Positions 1 through 6,494 of a DNA stretch of 6,494 bases are shown piece by piece. Where the stretch lies: assembly GCA_002307905.1 (NCBI GenBank), contig DBUL01000058.1, positions 20,891 through 27,384 on the forward strand, in the 5' to 3' direction. The DNA comes from Rhizobiaceae bacterium UBA1291. Its GTDB lineage: Bacteria > Pseudomonadota > Alphaproteobacteria > Rhizobiales > Rhizobiaceae. How positions within the stretch are numbered: the stretch's first letter is position 1; every line of letters starts with the position of its first letter. A program made the position numbers and the translations under genes. A model generated the notes under the pieces. That model was not told the origin of the DNA. It saw nothing but the letters and a program-made list of their open reading frames with translations, and searched no databases.

Positions 1-1538
1 TCCTCGGCGGGCAGAAGCGAGATGCGATCGACCGGCTTGTCGGAGACGATCCACACATCGGCGGCGCTGCCGCCCGACTGCATGGCAAGGGCCGTGATGT
101 CGTTGCCGGAGCCGATTCGAGCAAAGCCGCCCGGCATGATCTGCCAGCCGTCGCGGGTGCGCGCGGCGTAGACCCGCAGCGACATTGGGCGCCGCGTGAC
201 CTTGCCGTCGACCAAGGCCGGGGTGGTGGAGAGGGTCACGACTTCCTGGCCGACCAGGTTGGTGCCTTCGGATTCCAGCCACTCGGCCGTGGAATGCCGG
301 GAACTGCCGGACAGGCGAGAGCCCAGGACGGAGCGGCCGTTGTCATCGAAGAACGGAAGGCCTGAATAAGCTGGTCCAATGACCATGCGGTCGATGTTGC
401 GCGCGACGTGCTCGCGCTCGCTTTTCTGACCGCACCACCAGGTGGCGATCGACGGCAGTTCCAGATCCTCGCCGAGCAGGTGGCGACAGATGGTCGGCAT
501 AAAGGCGAGGAAGGCCCGGGTTTCGAGAATGCCGGAGCCGAGCGCGTTGACGAAGGTGACCGAGCCGTTGCGCAGCGCCTGCACCATGCCCGGCGTGCCG
601 ATATGGGAGCTCTGGTTGAGTTCGAGCGGGTCGGAGAAGGCTGCATCGAGGCGGCGCCAGAGCACGCTGATCGGCCTCAGACCAGCCACGGTACGCACCA
701 TGACGCGGCCATTGACGACGGCCAGATCCTCGCCCTCCAGCAGCATGATGCCGAGATAGCGGGCGATATAGGCGTGCTCGAAATAGGTCTCATTGGCCGG
801 CCCTGGCGAGAGAACTGCGATCCGGTCGTCGCTGTTCCTCTTTTGAGCCTGCAGAGCCTCGCGGAAGGCACCGAAGAAGGAGGCGAGGCGATGCACATGG
901 CTTTCGCCGTAGATGTCGGAGAAGGCCCTGGCTGTCGCCACGCGGTTCTCCAACGCAAAACCGGCGCCGGAGGGGGCCTGGGTGCGGTCGGCGAGCACCC
1001 ACCAGTTGCCGTCCGGCCCGCGGCCGATCTCGAAGGAGCAGAAATGCAGATAGTGGCCGCCGGCGGGTTTGATGCCGACCAGCGGACGCAGGAATTCCGG
1101 ATTGGCGGCGACCAGGGCTCGCGGCAGGAAGCCCTGCTCGACCAGCTTGTTGTCGTTGTAGATGTCGGCGACGACGGCCTCGAGCAGGTTAGCGCGCTGG
1201 ACGAGACCGGCGGCCAGCACGTTCCATTCCTTCTCGTCGATCAGCACCGGGATATGCGAAAAAGGCCAGACCCGTTCGCTCGAGCCGGCTGCACCATAGG
1301 CGCGGTAGAAGACGCCGGCGTCGCGCAGATAGCGGTCGGCCCGGGCGAAGCGCTCATGCAGATCATGATCTGACAGGCCATCCAGCGCTGAGACGAAAGA
1401 TTGCCAGACCGGGCGGATATTGCCTTCGGCGTCGAGCATTTCGTCGGCGGCGCCCGGAAGGGCGCGATAACCCGCGGTTCTCGACTCGGTCGTCACTCTG
1501 TCTGCCGGGCTCTTGTCCGCTGCCGGTTGGTTCGCCAT
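1..1538 (-). CDS. Circularly permuted type 2 ATP-grasp protein, 3' end cut by window edge
   Basis: An uninterrupted frame of 512 codons starts with ATG at 1538 and is still open at the left edge, so the C-terminus is missing. The match is to the CP_ATPgrasp_2 family (former DUF404/DUF407). Family hallmarks are a GPDGNWWVLADRTQAPSG block (residues about 174-191), SPGPANETYFEH (244-255), a VRTVAGLRPISVLWRRLD stretch near 280-297, and ATWWCG (365-370). In Rhizobiales this region is usually the N-terminal part of an 800-odd residue fusion to an alpha-E (DUF403) domain; that part would lie outside the window. The family is predicted to form amide or peptide bonds in the cytoplasm, with unknown substrate. 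Two positions normally acidic/amide or lysine in active members are altered here (A183, R185; G388), so catalysis is doubtful. No signal peptide is seen. The gene follows the transglutaminase/DUF2126 gene by 4 bases and is almost certainly co-transcribed. A GTG at codon 15 (1496) is an alternative start without a better ribosome site. Confidence 0.9.
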   Translation of the reverse strand, partial: MANQPAADKSPADRVTTESRTAGYRALPGAADEMLDAEGNIRPVWQSFVSALDGLSDHDLHERFARADRYLRDAGVFYRAYGAAGSSERVWPFSHIPVLIDEKEWNVLAAGLVQRANLLEAVVADIYNDNKLVEQGFLPRALVAANPEFLRPLVGIKPAGGHYLHFCSFEIGRGPDGNWWVLADRTQAPSGAGFALENRVATARAFSDIYGESHVHRLASFFGAFREALQAQKRNSDDRIAVLSPGPANETYFEHAYIARYLGIMLLEGEDLAVVNGRVMVRTVAGLRPISVLWRRLDAAFSDPLELNQSSHIGTPGMVQALRNGSVTFVNALGSGILETRAFLAFMPTICRHLLGEDLELPSIATWWCGQKSEREHVARNIDRMVIGPAYSGLPFFDDNGRSVLGSRLSGSSRHSTAEWLESEGTNLVGQEVVTLSTTPALVDGKVTRRPMSLRVYAARTRDGWQIMPGGFARIGSGNDITALAMQSGGSAADVWIVSDKPVDRISLLPAE

Positions 1539-1542
1539 TTCG

Positions 1543-4500
1543 TCAAATGCCCTGGGGTCGCCGCAAGTCCAGCGTATGGGGGAATTCCGCAGATACCGTC
1601 TCCGGCCATAGCGGAAAATTGCCTGCTGTATGACCCCACGGTTCGAAACGTGCAAGGCGTCGTGCTTCCGCTTCATTCCCGTTCACAGGGAATGTGTCGT
1701 AGTTTCGACCGCCGGGATGCGCCACATGGTAGACGCAACCGCCGATCGACCGGCCCGACCACATATCATAAACATCAAATGTTAGCGGTGTGTTGACCGG
1801 CAGGACGGGATGCAGGCCCGATGCCGGCTGCCAGGCCTTGTAGCGCACGCCGCCGATCGAGACGCCGTTGGTTCCCGTCTTCGCCAGTGGCACGCGCCGC
1901 CCGTTGCAGGCGATCGCGTAGCGCTCCGGATTGCCCGTTTCCAGCCGAGCCTGCAGCCGTTCGACCGAGGAGTCGACATAACGCACGGTGCCGCCGATCG
2001 CGCCCTGTTCGCCCATGACATGCCAGGGTTCAAGCGCCTGCCTGAGTTCCAGCCGCGAATCGCCGTATTCGACCTCGCCGTAGAAGGGGAAGCGGAACTC
2101 GAGCTGGGCGGCGAACCATTCCGGCTTGAAGTCGAAGCCGTTGTCGCGCAGGTCCGCCAGCACTTCGAGGAAGTCCTGCCAGATATAATGCGGCAGCATG
2201 AAACGGTCGTGCAGGGCCGTGCCCCAGCGCACGAAGCTGCCGCCCGTCGGGTTCTTCCAGAAGCGGGCGATGAGGGCGCGCACGAGAAGCTGCTGGGCGA
2301 GCGACATGCGGGCGTTCGGCGGCATTTCGAAGCCGCGGAACTCGACGAGGCCGAGACGGCCGGTCGGGCCGTCGGGCGAGAACATCTTGTCGATGCAGAT
2401 CTCGGCGCGGTGGGTGTTGCCGGTGACGTCGATCAGAAGGTTGCGGAACAGCCGGTCGACCAGCCAGGGCAGCGGCGGAGCCTCGCCCGATCCGGGCATC
2501 GGGATCTGCGCCATGGCGATTTCGAGTTCATAGAGGCTGTCGTGGCGCGCTTCGTCGATGCGCGGCGCCTGGCTGGTCGGTCCGATGAACAGGCCGGAGA
2601 ACAGGTAGGACAGCGACGGGTGGCGCTGCCAGTGCAGGATGAGGCTCTTCAACAGGTCGGGACGGCGCAGGAACGGGCTGTCGGCCGGATTGGCACCGCC
2701 GACCACCACATGGTTGCCGCCGCCGGTGCCGGTGTGGCGGCCGTCGATCATGAACTTGTCGGCGCCGAGGCGGGAGTCTCGCGCCTCCCCGTAGACGGCG
2801 CTGGTGATCGAGACGCAGTCGTCCCAGCTGGCGGCCGGATGGATATTGACCTCGATGACGCCCGGGTCGGGCGCGACGCGCACGACATTGATGCGTTCGT
2901 CATGCGGCGGCGCATAACCCTCGATGTGGACCGGCAGCCCGATGGCGGTTGCCGCCTGTTCGGCGGCGGTAACCAGTTCAAGATAGTCCTCGATCCGCTC
3001 GACCGGCGGCATGAAGATGCTAAGGCGCCCATCGCGCACCTCGACCGACATGGCGGTTCGCACCGCGCCGCCGATCTCGCCGAGCACCTGCTCGACGCGG
3101 CCCTGCTGGATCGTGTCATCCACCTGGAACGAGGCTTCGGGCATGGCGCGGCCGGCGGGCTCAACGACCTCCGGCAGAGGTCCCCGCGGCTCGCTCGGAT
3201 CGGCGGGGTGGATATAGGGGAATTGCGACGGCGGGACATAGGGCAGGGCGCCGAGCGGCAGGCGGTAGCCGACGGGACTGTCGCCGGGCACCAGGAAGAT
3301 CTTGCCGCGGCGGGTCTTCCATTTCTCGCTCACCCAGCGCTTGCCGGTGGCCTTGCTGTTCCACGTCTGGACGGGCAGCACATAGCCGCTCGGCTCGGTC
3401 AGGCCGCGTTCGAAGACGCGGGCGATGCGGCTGCGCTCTTCAGGGTCCTTCAGCTTGGAATTGGCCGGATCGACATTGTCGGGAAGGTTGGCTTCCTTAA
3501 GGATCCATTCGCCGGGATCCTCATAGGCCGGCACCACCATTTCGGGTTCGATGCCGAGTGCGTCGGCAATCTCGCCGAGCAGCCGGCCGGCGTCATCGGC
3601 GCTCACGTCGTAACGCTTGCCTTCCTCGGCCACCAGTTCGGGGTTCTGCCAGATCGGCTTGCGGTCCTTGCGCCAGTACAGCGAGAAGGTCCAGCGCGGC
3701 AGGCTTTCGCCCGGATACCACTTGCCCTGGCCATAGTGCAGGAAACCGCCCGGAGCGAAGCGCTCGCGCAACCGCCGGATCAGAGTGTCCGCCTTGTCGC
3801 GCTTGGTCGGGCCGACGGCGTCGGTGTTCCACTCCTCGGACTGGAAATCGTCGATCGACACGAAGGTCGGCTCGCCGCCCATGGTGAGCCGCACGTCGGC
3901 CGCCTGAAGTTCGGCATCGACGCGGTGGCCGAGCGCGTTGAGCGCATCCCAGCTCTCGTCGGAGAAGGGCTTGGTGATGCGCGGGTGCTCGGCGACGCGC
4001 GTCACGGTCATGGCAAAATCGAATTCGGTGTTCGCATGGCCGAAATAGCCGCCGGTGATCGGTGCGGCGTTGCGATAGTGAGGTGTGGCGGCGAGCGGGA
4101 TATGGCTCTCGCCGGTCAACAGGCCCGAGGTCGGGTCGAGACCGACCCAGCCGGCGCCGGGCAGGTAGACTTCAGCCCAGGCATGAAGGTCGGTGAAATC
4201 GACCTCGGTGCCCGATGGACCGTCGAGTGCCTTCAGGTCCGGCTTCAGCTGGATCAGGTAGCCCGAGACGAAGCGGGCGGCGAGGCCCAACCGGCGCAGC
4301 ACCTGGACGAGCAACCAACTGGTGTCGCGGCACGAGCCCTGGCCGATGGTGAGTGTATCGTCGGGCGCCTGGACGCCGGGCTCGAGGCGGATGACATAAC
4401 CGATCTTCTGCTGCAGGGCGGCGTTCAGGCCAACGACCATGTCGACTGTGCCCTGGCCGGGCGTCTTATCAAGCGTCTGCATGAAGGCGGCCAGTGCCGG

Positions 4501-4872
4501 GGTGTCCGGTTCCGGCGTCATGTAGATCTTCAGGTCGTCGCGGATGTCGGCCGGGTATTCGAACGGCCATTGGCTCGCTTCCTCCTCGACGAAGAAGTCG
4601 AAGGGGTTGTAGACGGTCATGTCGGCGACGAGATCGACCTCGATCTTGAACTCGGTGACCGGATCGGGGAAGACGAAGCGCGCCTGGTAGTTGCCGTAGG
4701 GGTCCTGCTGCAGATTGACGAAATGATTGGCCGGCGTGACCTTGAGCGCATGGCTCAGCACCTTGGTACGGGAATGGGCGGCCGGTTTCAGCCGGATGAT
4801 CTGAGGTCCCAGCCGCACCGGCTTGTCATACTTGTAATGGGTGAGATGGTAGATGCTCGCCTTGATCGACAT
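1543..4872 (-). CDS. Transglutaminase-like / DUF2126 fusion protein, 1109 aa
   Basis: A complete two-part protein. Residues 1-85 match the bacterial transglutaminase N-terminal domain. Residues about 160-255 form the papain-like transglutaminase core with a full triad: C181 in [11 protein letters not shown]230 in DLHAWAEVY and D246 in GLDPTSG. From about 325 (LTMGGEPTF) to near the end runs DUF2126, with a glycine-rich HTGTGGGNH loop (713-721), EFRGFE (844-849), EPWHVMGE (from 948) and [13 protein letters not shown] (1052-1064). The glycine loop and EFR motif recall glutamine-synthetase-fold COOH-NH2 ligases, so the fusion may couple amide-bond cleavage or transfer with ligation; the substrate is unknown. 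The length fits the roughly 1100-residue family. No signal peptide or membrane segment is seen, so it is probably cytoplasmic. The frame extends upstream to a TTG at 5016, but that codon lies inside the T-tract of the preceding terminator and the extra 48 residues are unlike the family. ATG 4872 begins the conserved [16 protein letters not shown]. The gene opens a unit that continues into the ATP-grasp gene. Confidence 0.94.
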   Translation of the reverse strand: MSIKASIYHLTHYKYDKPVRLGPQIIRLKPAAHSRTKVLSHALKVTPANHFVNLQQDPYGNYQARFVFPDPVTEFKIEVDLVADMTVYNPFDFFVEEEASQWPFEYPADIRDDLKIYMTPEPDTPALAAFMQTLDKTPGQGTVDMVVGLNAALQQKIGYVIRLEPGVQAPDDTLTIGQGSCRDTSWLLVQVLRRLGLAARFVSGYLIQLKPDLKALDGPSGTEVDFTDLHAWAEVYLPGAGWVGLDPTSGLLTGESHIPLAATPHYRNAAPITGGYFGHANTEFDFAMTVTRVAEHPRITKPFSDESWDALNALGHRVDAELQAADVRLTMGGEPTFVSIDDFQSEEWNTDAVGPTKRDKADTLIRRLRERFAPGGFLHYGQGKWYPGESLPRWTFSLYWRKDRKPIWQNPELVAEEGKRYDVSADDAGRLLGEIADALGIEPEMVVPAYEDPGEWILKEANLPDNVDPANSKLKDPEERSRIARVFERGLTEPSGYVLPVQTWNSKATGKRWVSEKWKTRRGKIFLVPGDSPVGYRLPLGALPYVPPSQFPYIHPADPSEPRGPLPEVVEPAGRAMPEASFQVDDTIQQGRVEQVLGEIGGAVRTAMSVEVRDGRLSIFMPPVERIEDYLELVTAAEQAATAIGLPVHIEGYAPPHDERINVVRVAPDPGVIEVNIHPAASWDDCVSITSAVYGEARDSRLGADKFMIDGRHTGTGGGNHVVVGGANPADSPFLRRPDLLKSLILHWQRHPSLSYLFSGLFIGPTSQAPRIDEARHDSLYELEIAMAQIPMPGSGEAPPLPWLVDRLFRNLLIDVTGNTHRAEICIDKMFSPDGPTGRLGLVEFRGFEMPPNARMSLAQQLLVRALIARFWKNPTGGSFVRWGTALHDRFMLPHYIWQDFLEVLADLRDNGFDFKPEWFAAQLEFRFPFYGEVEYGDSRLELRQALEPWHVMGEQGAIGGTVRYVDSSVERLQARLETGNPERYAIACNGRRVPLAKTGTNGVSIGGVRYKAWQPASGLHPVLPVNTPLTFDVYDMWSGRSIGGCVYHVAHPGGRNYDTFPVNGNEAEARRLARFEPWGHTAGNFPLWPETVSAEFPHTLDLRRPQGI

Positions 4873-4883
4873 GTCTGCTGTTC

Positions 4884-4890
4884 GCCCTCT
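4884..4890 (-). promoter_or_regulatory. Likely ribosome binding site deciding the ATG at 4872
   Basis: Minus-strand AGAGGGC places a GAGGG core 12 bases before the ATG at 4872. That spacing is a little long but usable. It supports this start over the upstream TTG at 5016, which sits in a terminator. Confidence 0.5.
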
Positions 4891-4932
4891 TTGCCCGTTG
4901 TTCTTTTTTGTCGGGCTAAAGGACGATCTTGT

Positions 4933-4978
4933 GCAATGCAGCGCCATAAAGCAAGGGCGCAACGCCTTGCCGCATTGC
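4933..4978 (-). repeat. Nested inverted repeat upstream of the transglutaminase/DUF2126 gene
   Basis: Outer arms are gcaatgcagc (4933-4942) and gccgcattgc (4969-4978). They match at 9 of 10 positions, and the tenth is a G-U pair in minus-strand RNA. Inside lies a second repeat, gcaagg (4951-4956) and ccttgc (4965-4970), which can be lengthened by two G-C pairs with a one-base bulge. The inner right arm shares two bases with the outer one, so the two stems compete slightly. There is no T-tract, so it is not an intrinsic terminator. It could be a structured 5' leader of the transglutaminase mRNA or an operator. The symmetry is read directly; any function is inferred. Confidence 0.5.
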
Positions 4979-5014
4979 CGGCGGCCCGCCGCTGATGCCA
5001 GAGGGGGCCAGGCC

Positions 5015-5047
5015 AAAAAAGAACCCGCGAAACTCTGTTTCGCGGGT
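5015..5047 (-). terminator. Rho-independent terminator of manC
   Basis: A perfect 11-bp inverted repeat (acccgcgaaac at 5023-5033 and gtttcgcgggt at 5037-5047) has a 3-base loop. On the minus strand the stem is followed by TTC and then six Ts (5015-5020). It starts 42 bases after the manC stop codon. The T-tract exists only on the minus-strand side, so the terminator acts on transcripts coming from manC. It implies that the transglutaminase gene has its own promoter between 4873 and 5014. Confidence 0.92.
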
Positions 5048-5089
5048 CGGGACTTGCAGGAACCGGTTTCTCCGGTGGCAAGCCGAGGA

Positions 5090-6494
5090 TCAACTGCGGC
5101 CGAACTCGTCGACCAGACGGATGATGTCGTCCTCGCCGAGATAGGAGCCGGTCTGTATCTCGATCAGTTCGAGCAGGATCTTGCCGGGATTGCCGAGCCG
5201 GTGCACGGCCCCTTGCGGGATATAGATGGACTGGTTCTCATGCAGCATGGTCACCTTGTCGTCGATCGTCACTTCAGCCGCGCCCTTGACGCAGATCCAG
5301 TGTTCCGAGCGGTGGTGATGCTTTTGCAGCGACAGCTTCTTGCCGGGATGGACGAAGAGCCGCTTGACCTGGAAACGCTCGCCGTTGAGCACCGAGGTAT
5401 AGCCGCCCCAGGGGCGCAGCGAGGTCGGATGGTTTTCAGTGAGCGTCGCCGTCTTCTTGTCGGCTGCAAGCAACTTGACGAGATTGCCGACCTGCTGGCT
5501 ATCGTCGAGCCGACCGACATAGACGGCGTCCTCGCTGGCAATCACGGCTACGCCATCCATGCCTTGAACGGCGAGATGGTTGTTGCGCGACATGACCAGC
5601 GAATTGCGGGTGTTGACCAATGTGGCATTTCCGCTGACGACATTGCCGTCGGGATCAGCATTGCCGAGCTTCCACACGGCGTCCCAGCTGCCGAGGTCGG
5701 ACCAGTTGATCGGGGAGGGAACGACGGCGGCATTGGCCGTCTTTTCCATTACCGCATAGTCGATCGAAATGCTGGGGCTTTCGGCGAAGGCATCGGCGTC
5801 GAGACGGGTGAAGTCGAGATCCTTGGTCGCGCCTCGCACCGATTTTTCGGCCGCGGCGAGCACGTCCGGCGCCAGCAGGCGCAGTTCGGAGAGGATCTGG
5901 CCGGCAGAGAAGACGAACATGCCGGAGTTCCAGAAGTAGTTGCCGGCGGCGAGCATCTTCTCGGCGTCCTCGGCCTTGGGCTTCTCCACGAAGCGCTTGA
6001 CGGCGTTGGCGCCGGCGGTCAGCGGTTCGCCCATCTCGATATAGCCGTAGCCGGTGGCCGCCTCGGTCGGGGTGATGCCGAAGGTGACGATCTTGCCAGC
6101 GCGCGCAGCGGCGGCAGCCGCGTCGACGCAGGTCCGGTAGCGCTGGTCGCTGACGATGTCGTGGTCGGACGGCAGGACCTGCAGGAGCGTGTCGCTGCCG
6201 TAGAGATCGGCGACGATCAGGGCGGCGACGGCAACGGCCGCTGCCGTATTACGCGCTTCCGGCTCCAGCACGATGCCGCAGAGTCTGGAATCCATCTCGC
6301 GGGCCTGTTCGGCGACCAGGAAGCGGAATTCTTCGTTGGTGATCACCAGCGCGGGCTCGTAGAGGTCCTGATCGGTGACACGGTCGAGGGTGCCTTGGAA
6401 AAGGGTCTTGTCGCCAATGAAACGGATGAACTGCTTGGCAGCGGTGGCGCGCGACAGCGGCCAGAGGCGGGGGGCTTTTCCCCCCCCCCCCCCC
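5090..6494 (-). CDS. manC: Mannose-1-phosphate guanylyltransferase / mannose-6-phosphate isomerase, 5' end missing
   Basis: A bifunctional cytosolic enzyme that isomerises fructose-6-P to mannose-6-P and makes GDP-mannose from mannose-1-P and GTP, for exopolysaccharide, LPS or capsule sugars. Synonyms in related genomes are cpsB, algA and noeJ. The frame stays open to the right edge; 459 residues from RLWPLSR (codon at 6469) to the TGA at 5092 are reliable. Visible motifs are RLWPLSR (the end of the nucleotide-binding signature), FVEKP (5978-5992, sugar-phosphate site), [19 protein letters not shown], and the C-terminal cupin-type isomerase motif [10 protein letters not shown] (5297-5326). 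Adding about 15 missing residues gives some 475, the family's usual size. An in-frame GTG at 6346 (VITNEEF) is not the true start, because the conserved N-terminal signature lies upstream of it. Above 6469 the frame reads GGKAP where GGKGT is expected, and it then dissolves into glycine codons from the terminal C run, so those bases are suspect. The gene is followed by its own terminator and is separate from the downstream genes. Confidence 0.94.
   Translation of the reverse strand, partial: GGGGGKAPRLWPLSRATAAKQFIRFIGDKTLFQGTLDRVTDQDLYEPALVITNEEFRFLVAEQAREMDSRLCGIVLEPEARNTAAAVAVAALIVADLYGSDTLLQVLPSDHDIVSDQRYRTCVDAAAAAARAGKIVTFGITPTEAATGYGYIEMGEPLTAGANAVKRFVEKPKAEDAEKMLAAGNYFWNSGMFVFSAGQILSELRLLAPDVLAAAEKSVRGATKDLDFTRLDADAFAESPSISIDYAVMEKTANAAVVPSPINWSDLGSWDAVWKLGNADPDGNVVSGNATLVNTRNSLVMSRNNHLAVQGMDGVAVIASEDAVYVGRLDDSQQVGNLVKLLAADKKTATLTENHPTSLRPWGGYTSVLNGERFQVKRLFVHPGKKLSLQKHHHRSEHWICVKGAAEVTIDDKVTMLHENQSIYIPQGAVHRLGNPGKILLELIEIQTGSYLGEDDIIRLVDEFGRS

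Noticed and set aside
408..1373. A 321-codon open frame on the + strand
   Set aside because: It lies wholly opposite the ATP-grasp gene, whose conserved motifs span the same bases; the translation is low in hydrophobic structure and resembles no family.
4926..4954. Sigma-70-like promoter (TTGCTT, 17 bases, CAAGAT) on the minus strand
   Set aside because: Only three of six bases match consensus in each box. This is no better than chance in such a stretch, so it is not listed as a feature.
1810..4995. A 1061-codon open frame on the + strand opposite the transglutaminase/DUF2126 gene
   Set aside because: It is a mirror of GC-biased codon use in the real gene. Its translation is rich in Ala, Arg, Gly and Asp without any recognisable domain, while the minus strand carries clear family motifs throughout.
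4873..5016. N-terminal extension of the transglutaminase protein to a TTG start at 5016
   Set aside because: The TTG is within the T-tract of the manC terminator, the added residues do not resemble the family, and a plausible ribosome site precedes the ATG at 4872.
5090..6346. A 418-residue manC starting at the GTG at 6346
   Set aside because: Conserved family sequence (RLWPLSR and following) continues in frame upstream, so this GTG is an internal valine codon.
6481..6494. Poly-C tract as a genuine phase-variable homopolymer in manC
   Set aside because: It sits exactly at the sequence end, replaces an invariant enzyme motif, and has no sequence beyond it; an assembly or sequencing artefact is simpler.

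Overview
The window reads as a chromosomal segment of a high-GC alphaproteobacterium. The protein sequences look most like those of Rhizobiales (Rhizobium, Sinorhizobium, Agrobacterium, Mesorhizobium). This assignment rests on protein character and GC-rich codon use only; there is no rRNA or other marker. All three genes lie on the minus strand, so transcription runs from the right end towards the left. The right end finishes in a 14-base C run and looks like a contig end.

From right to left: (1) 5090-6494 is most of a bifunctional mannose-1-phosphate guanylyltransferase / mannose-6-phosphate isomerase (manC/cpsB type). It lacks only about the first 10-15 residues and ends at a clear intrinsic terminator (5015-5047). 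(2) 4873-5014 is a short intergenic stretch with a nested inverted repeat and the ribosome binding site of the next gene. (3) 1543-4872 encodes a 1109-residue protein with an N-terminal transglutaminase-like cysteine peptidase domain and a C-terminal DUF2126 region that resembles glutamine-synthetase-fold amidoligases. (4) 1-1538, with only 4 bases between stop and start, is the first 512 codons of a circularly permuted type 2 ATP-grasp protein that runs off the left edge. In related genomes it usually continues into an alpha-E domain.

Genes 3 and 4 form one translationally close unit. They belong to a widespread but experimentally almost uncharacterised gene set (transglutaminase, DUF2126, circularly permuted ATP-grasp, alpha-E, often with the Anbu proteasome-like peptidase). 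Comparative genomics predicts that this set makes and trims a peptide or amide modification. It is the most interesting system here. The visible ATP-grasp part appears to have lost the usual nucleotide- and metal-binding residues, which suggests a pseudo-ligase or scaffold. The mannose gene is a separate transcription unit feeding GDP-mannose into surface polysaccharide synthesis, and no functional link to the peptide-ligase genes is visible.

No RNA genes, mobile elements, CRISPR arrays or pseudogenes were seen. The only non-coding stretch is the 217-base gap at 4873-5089.
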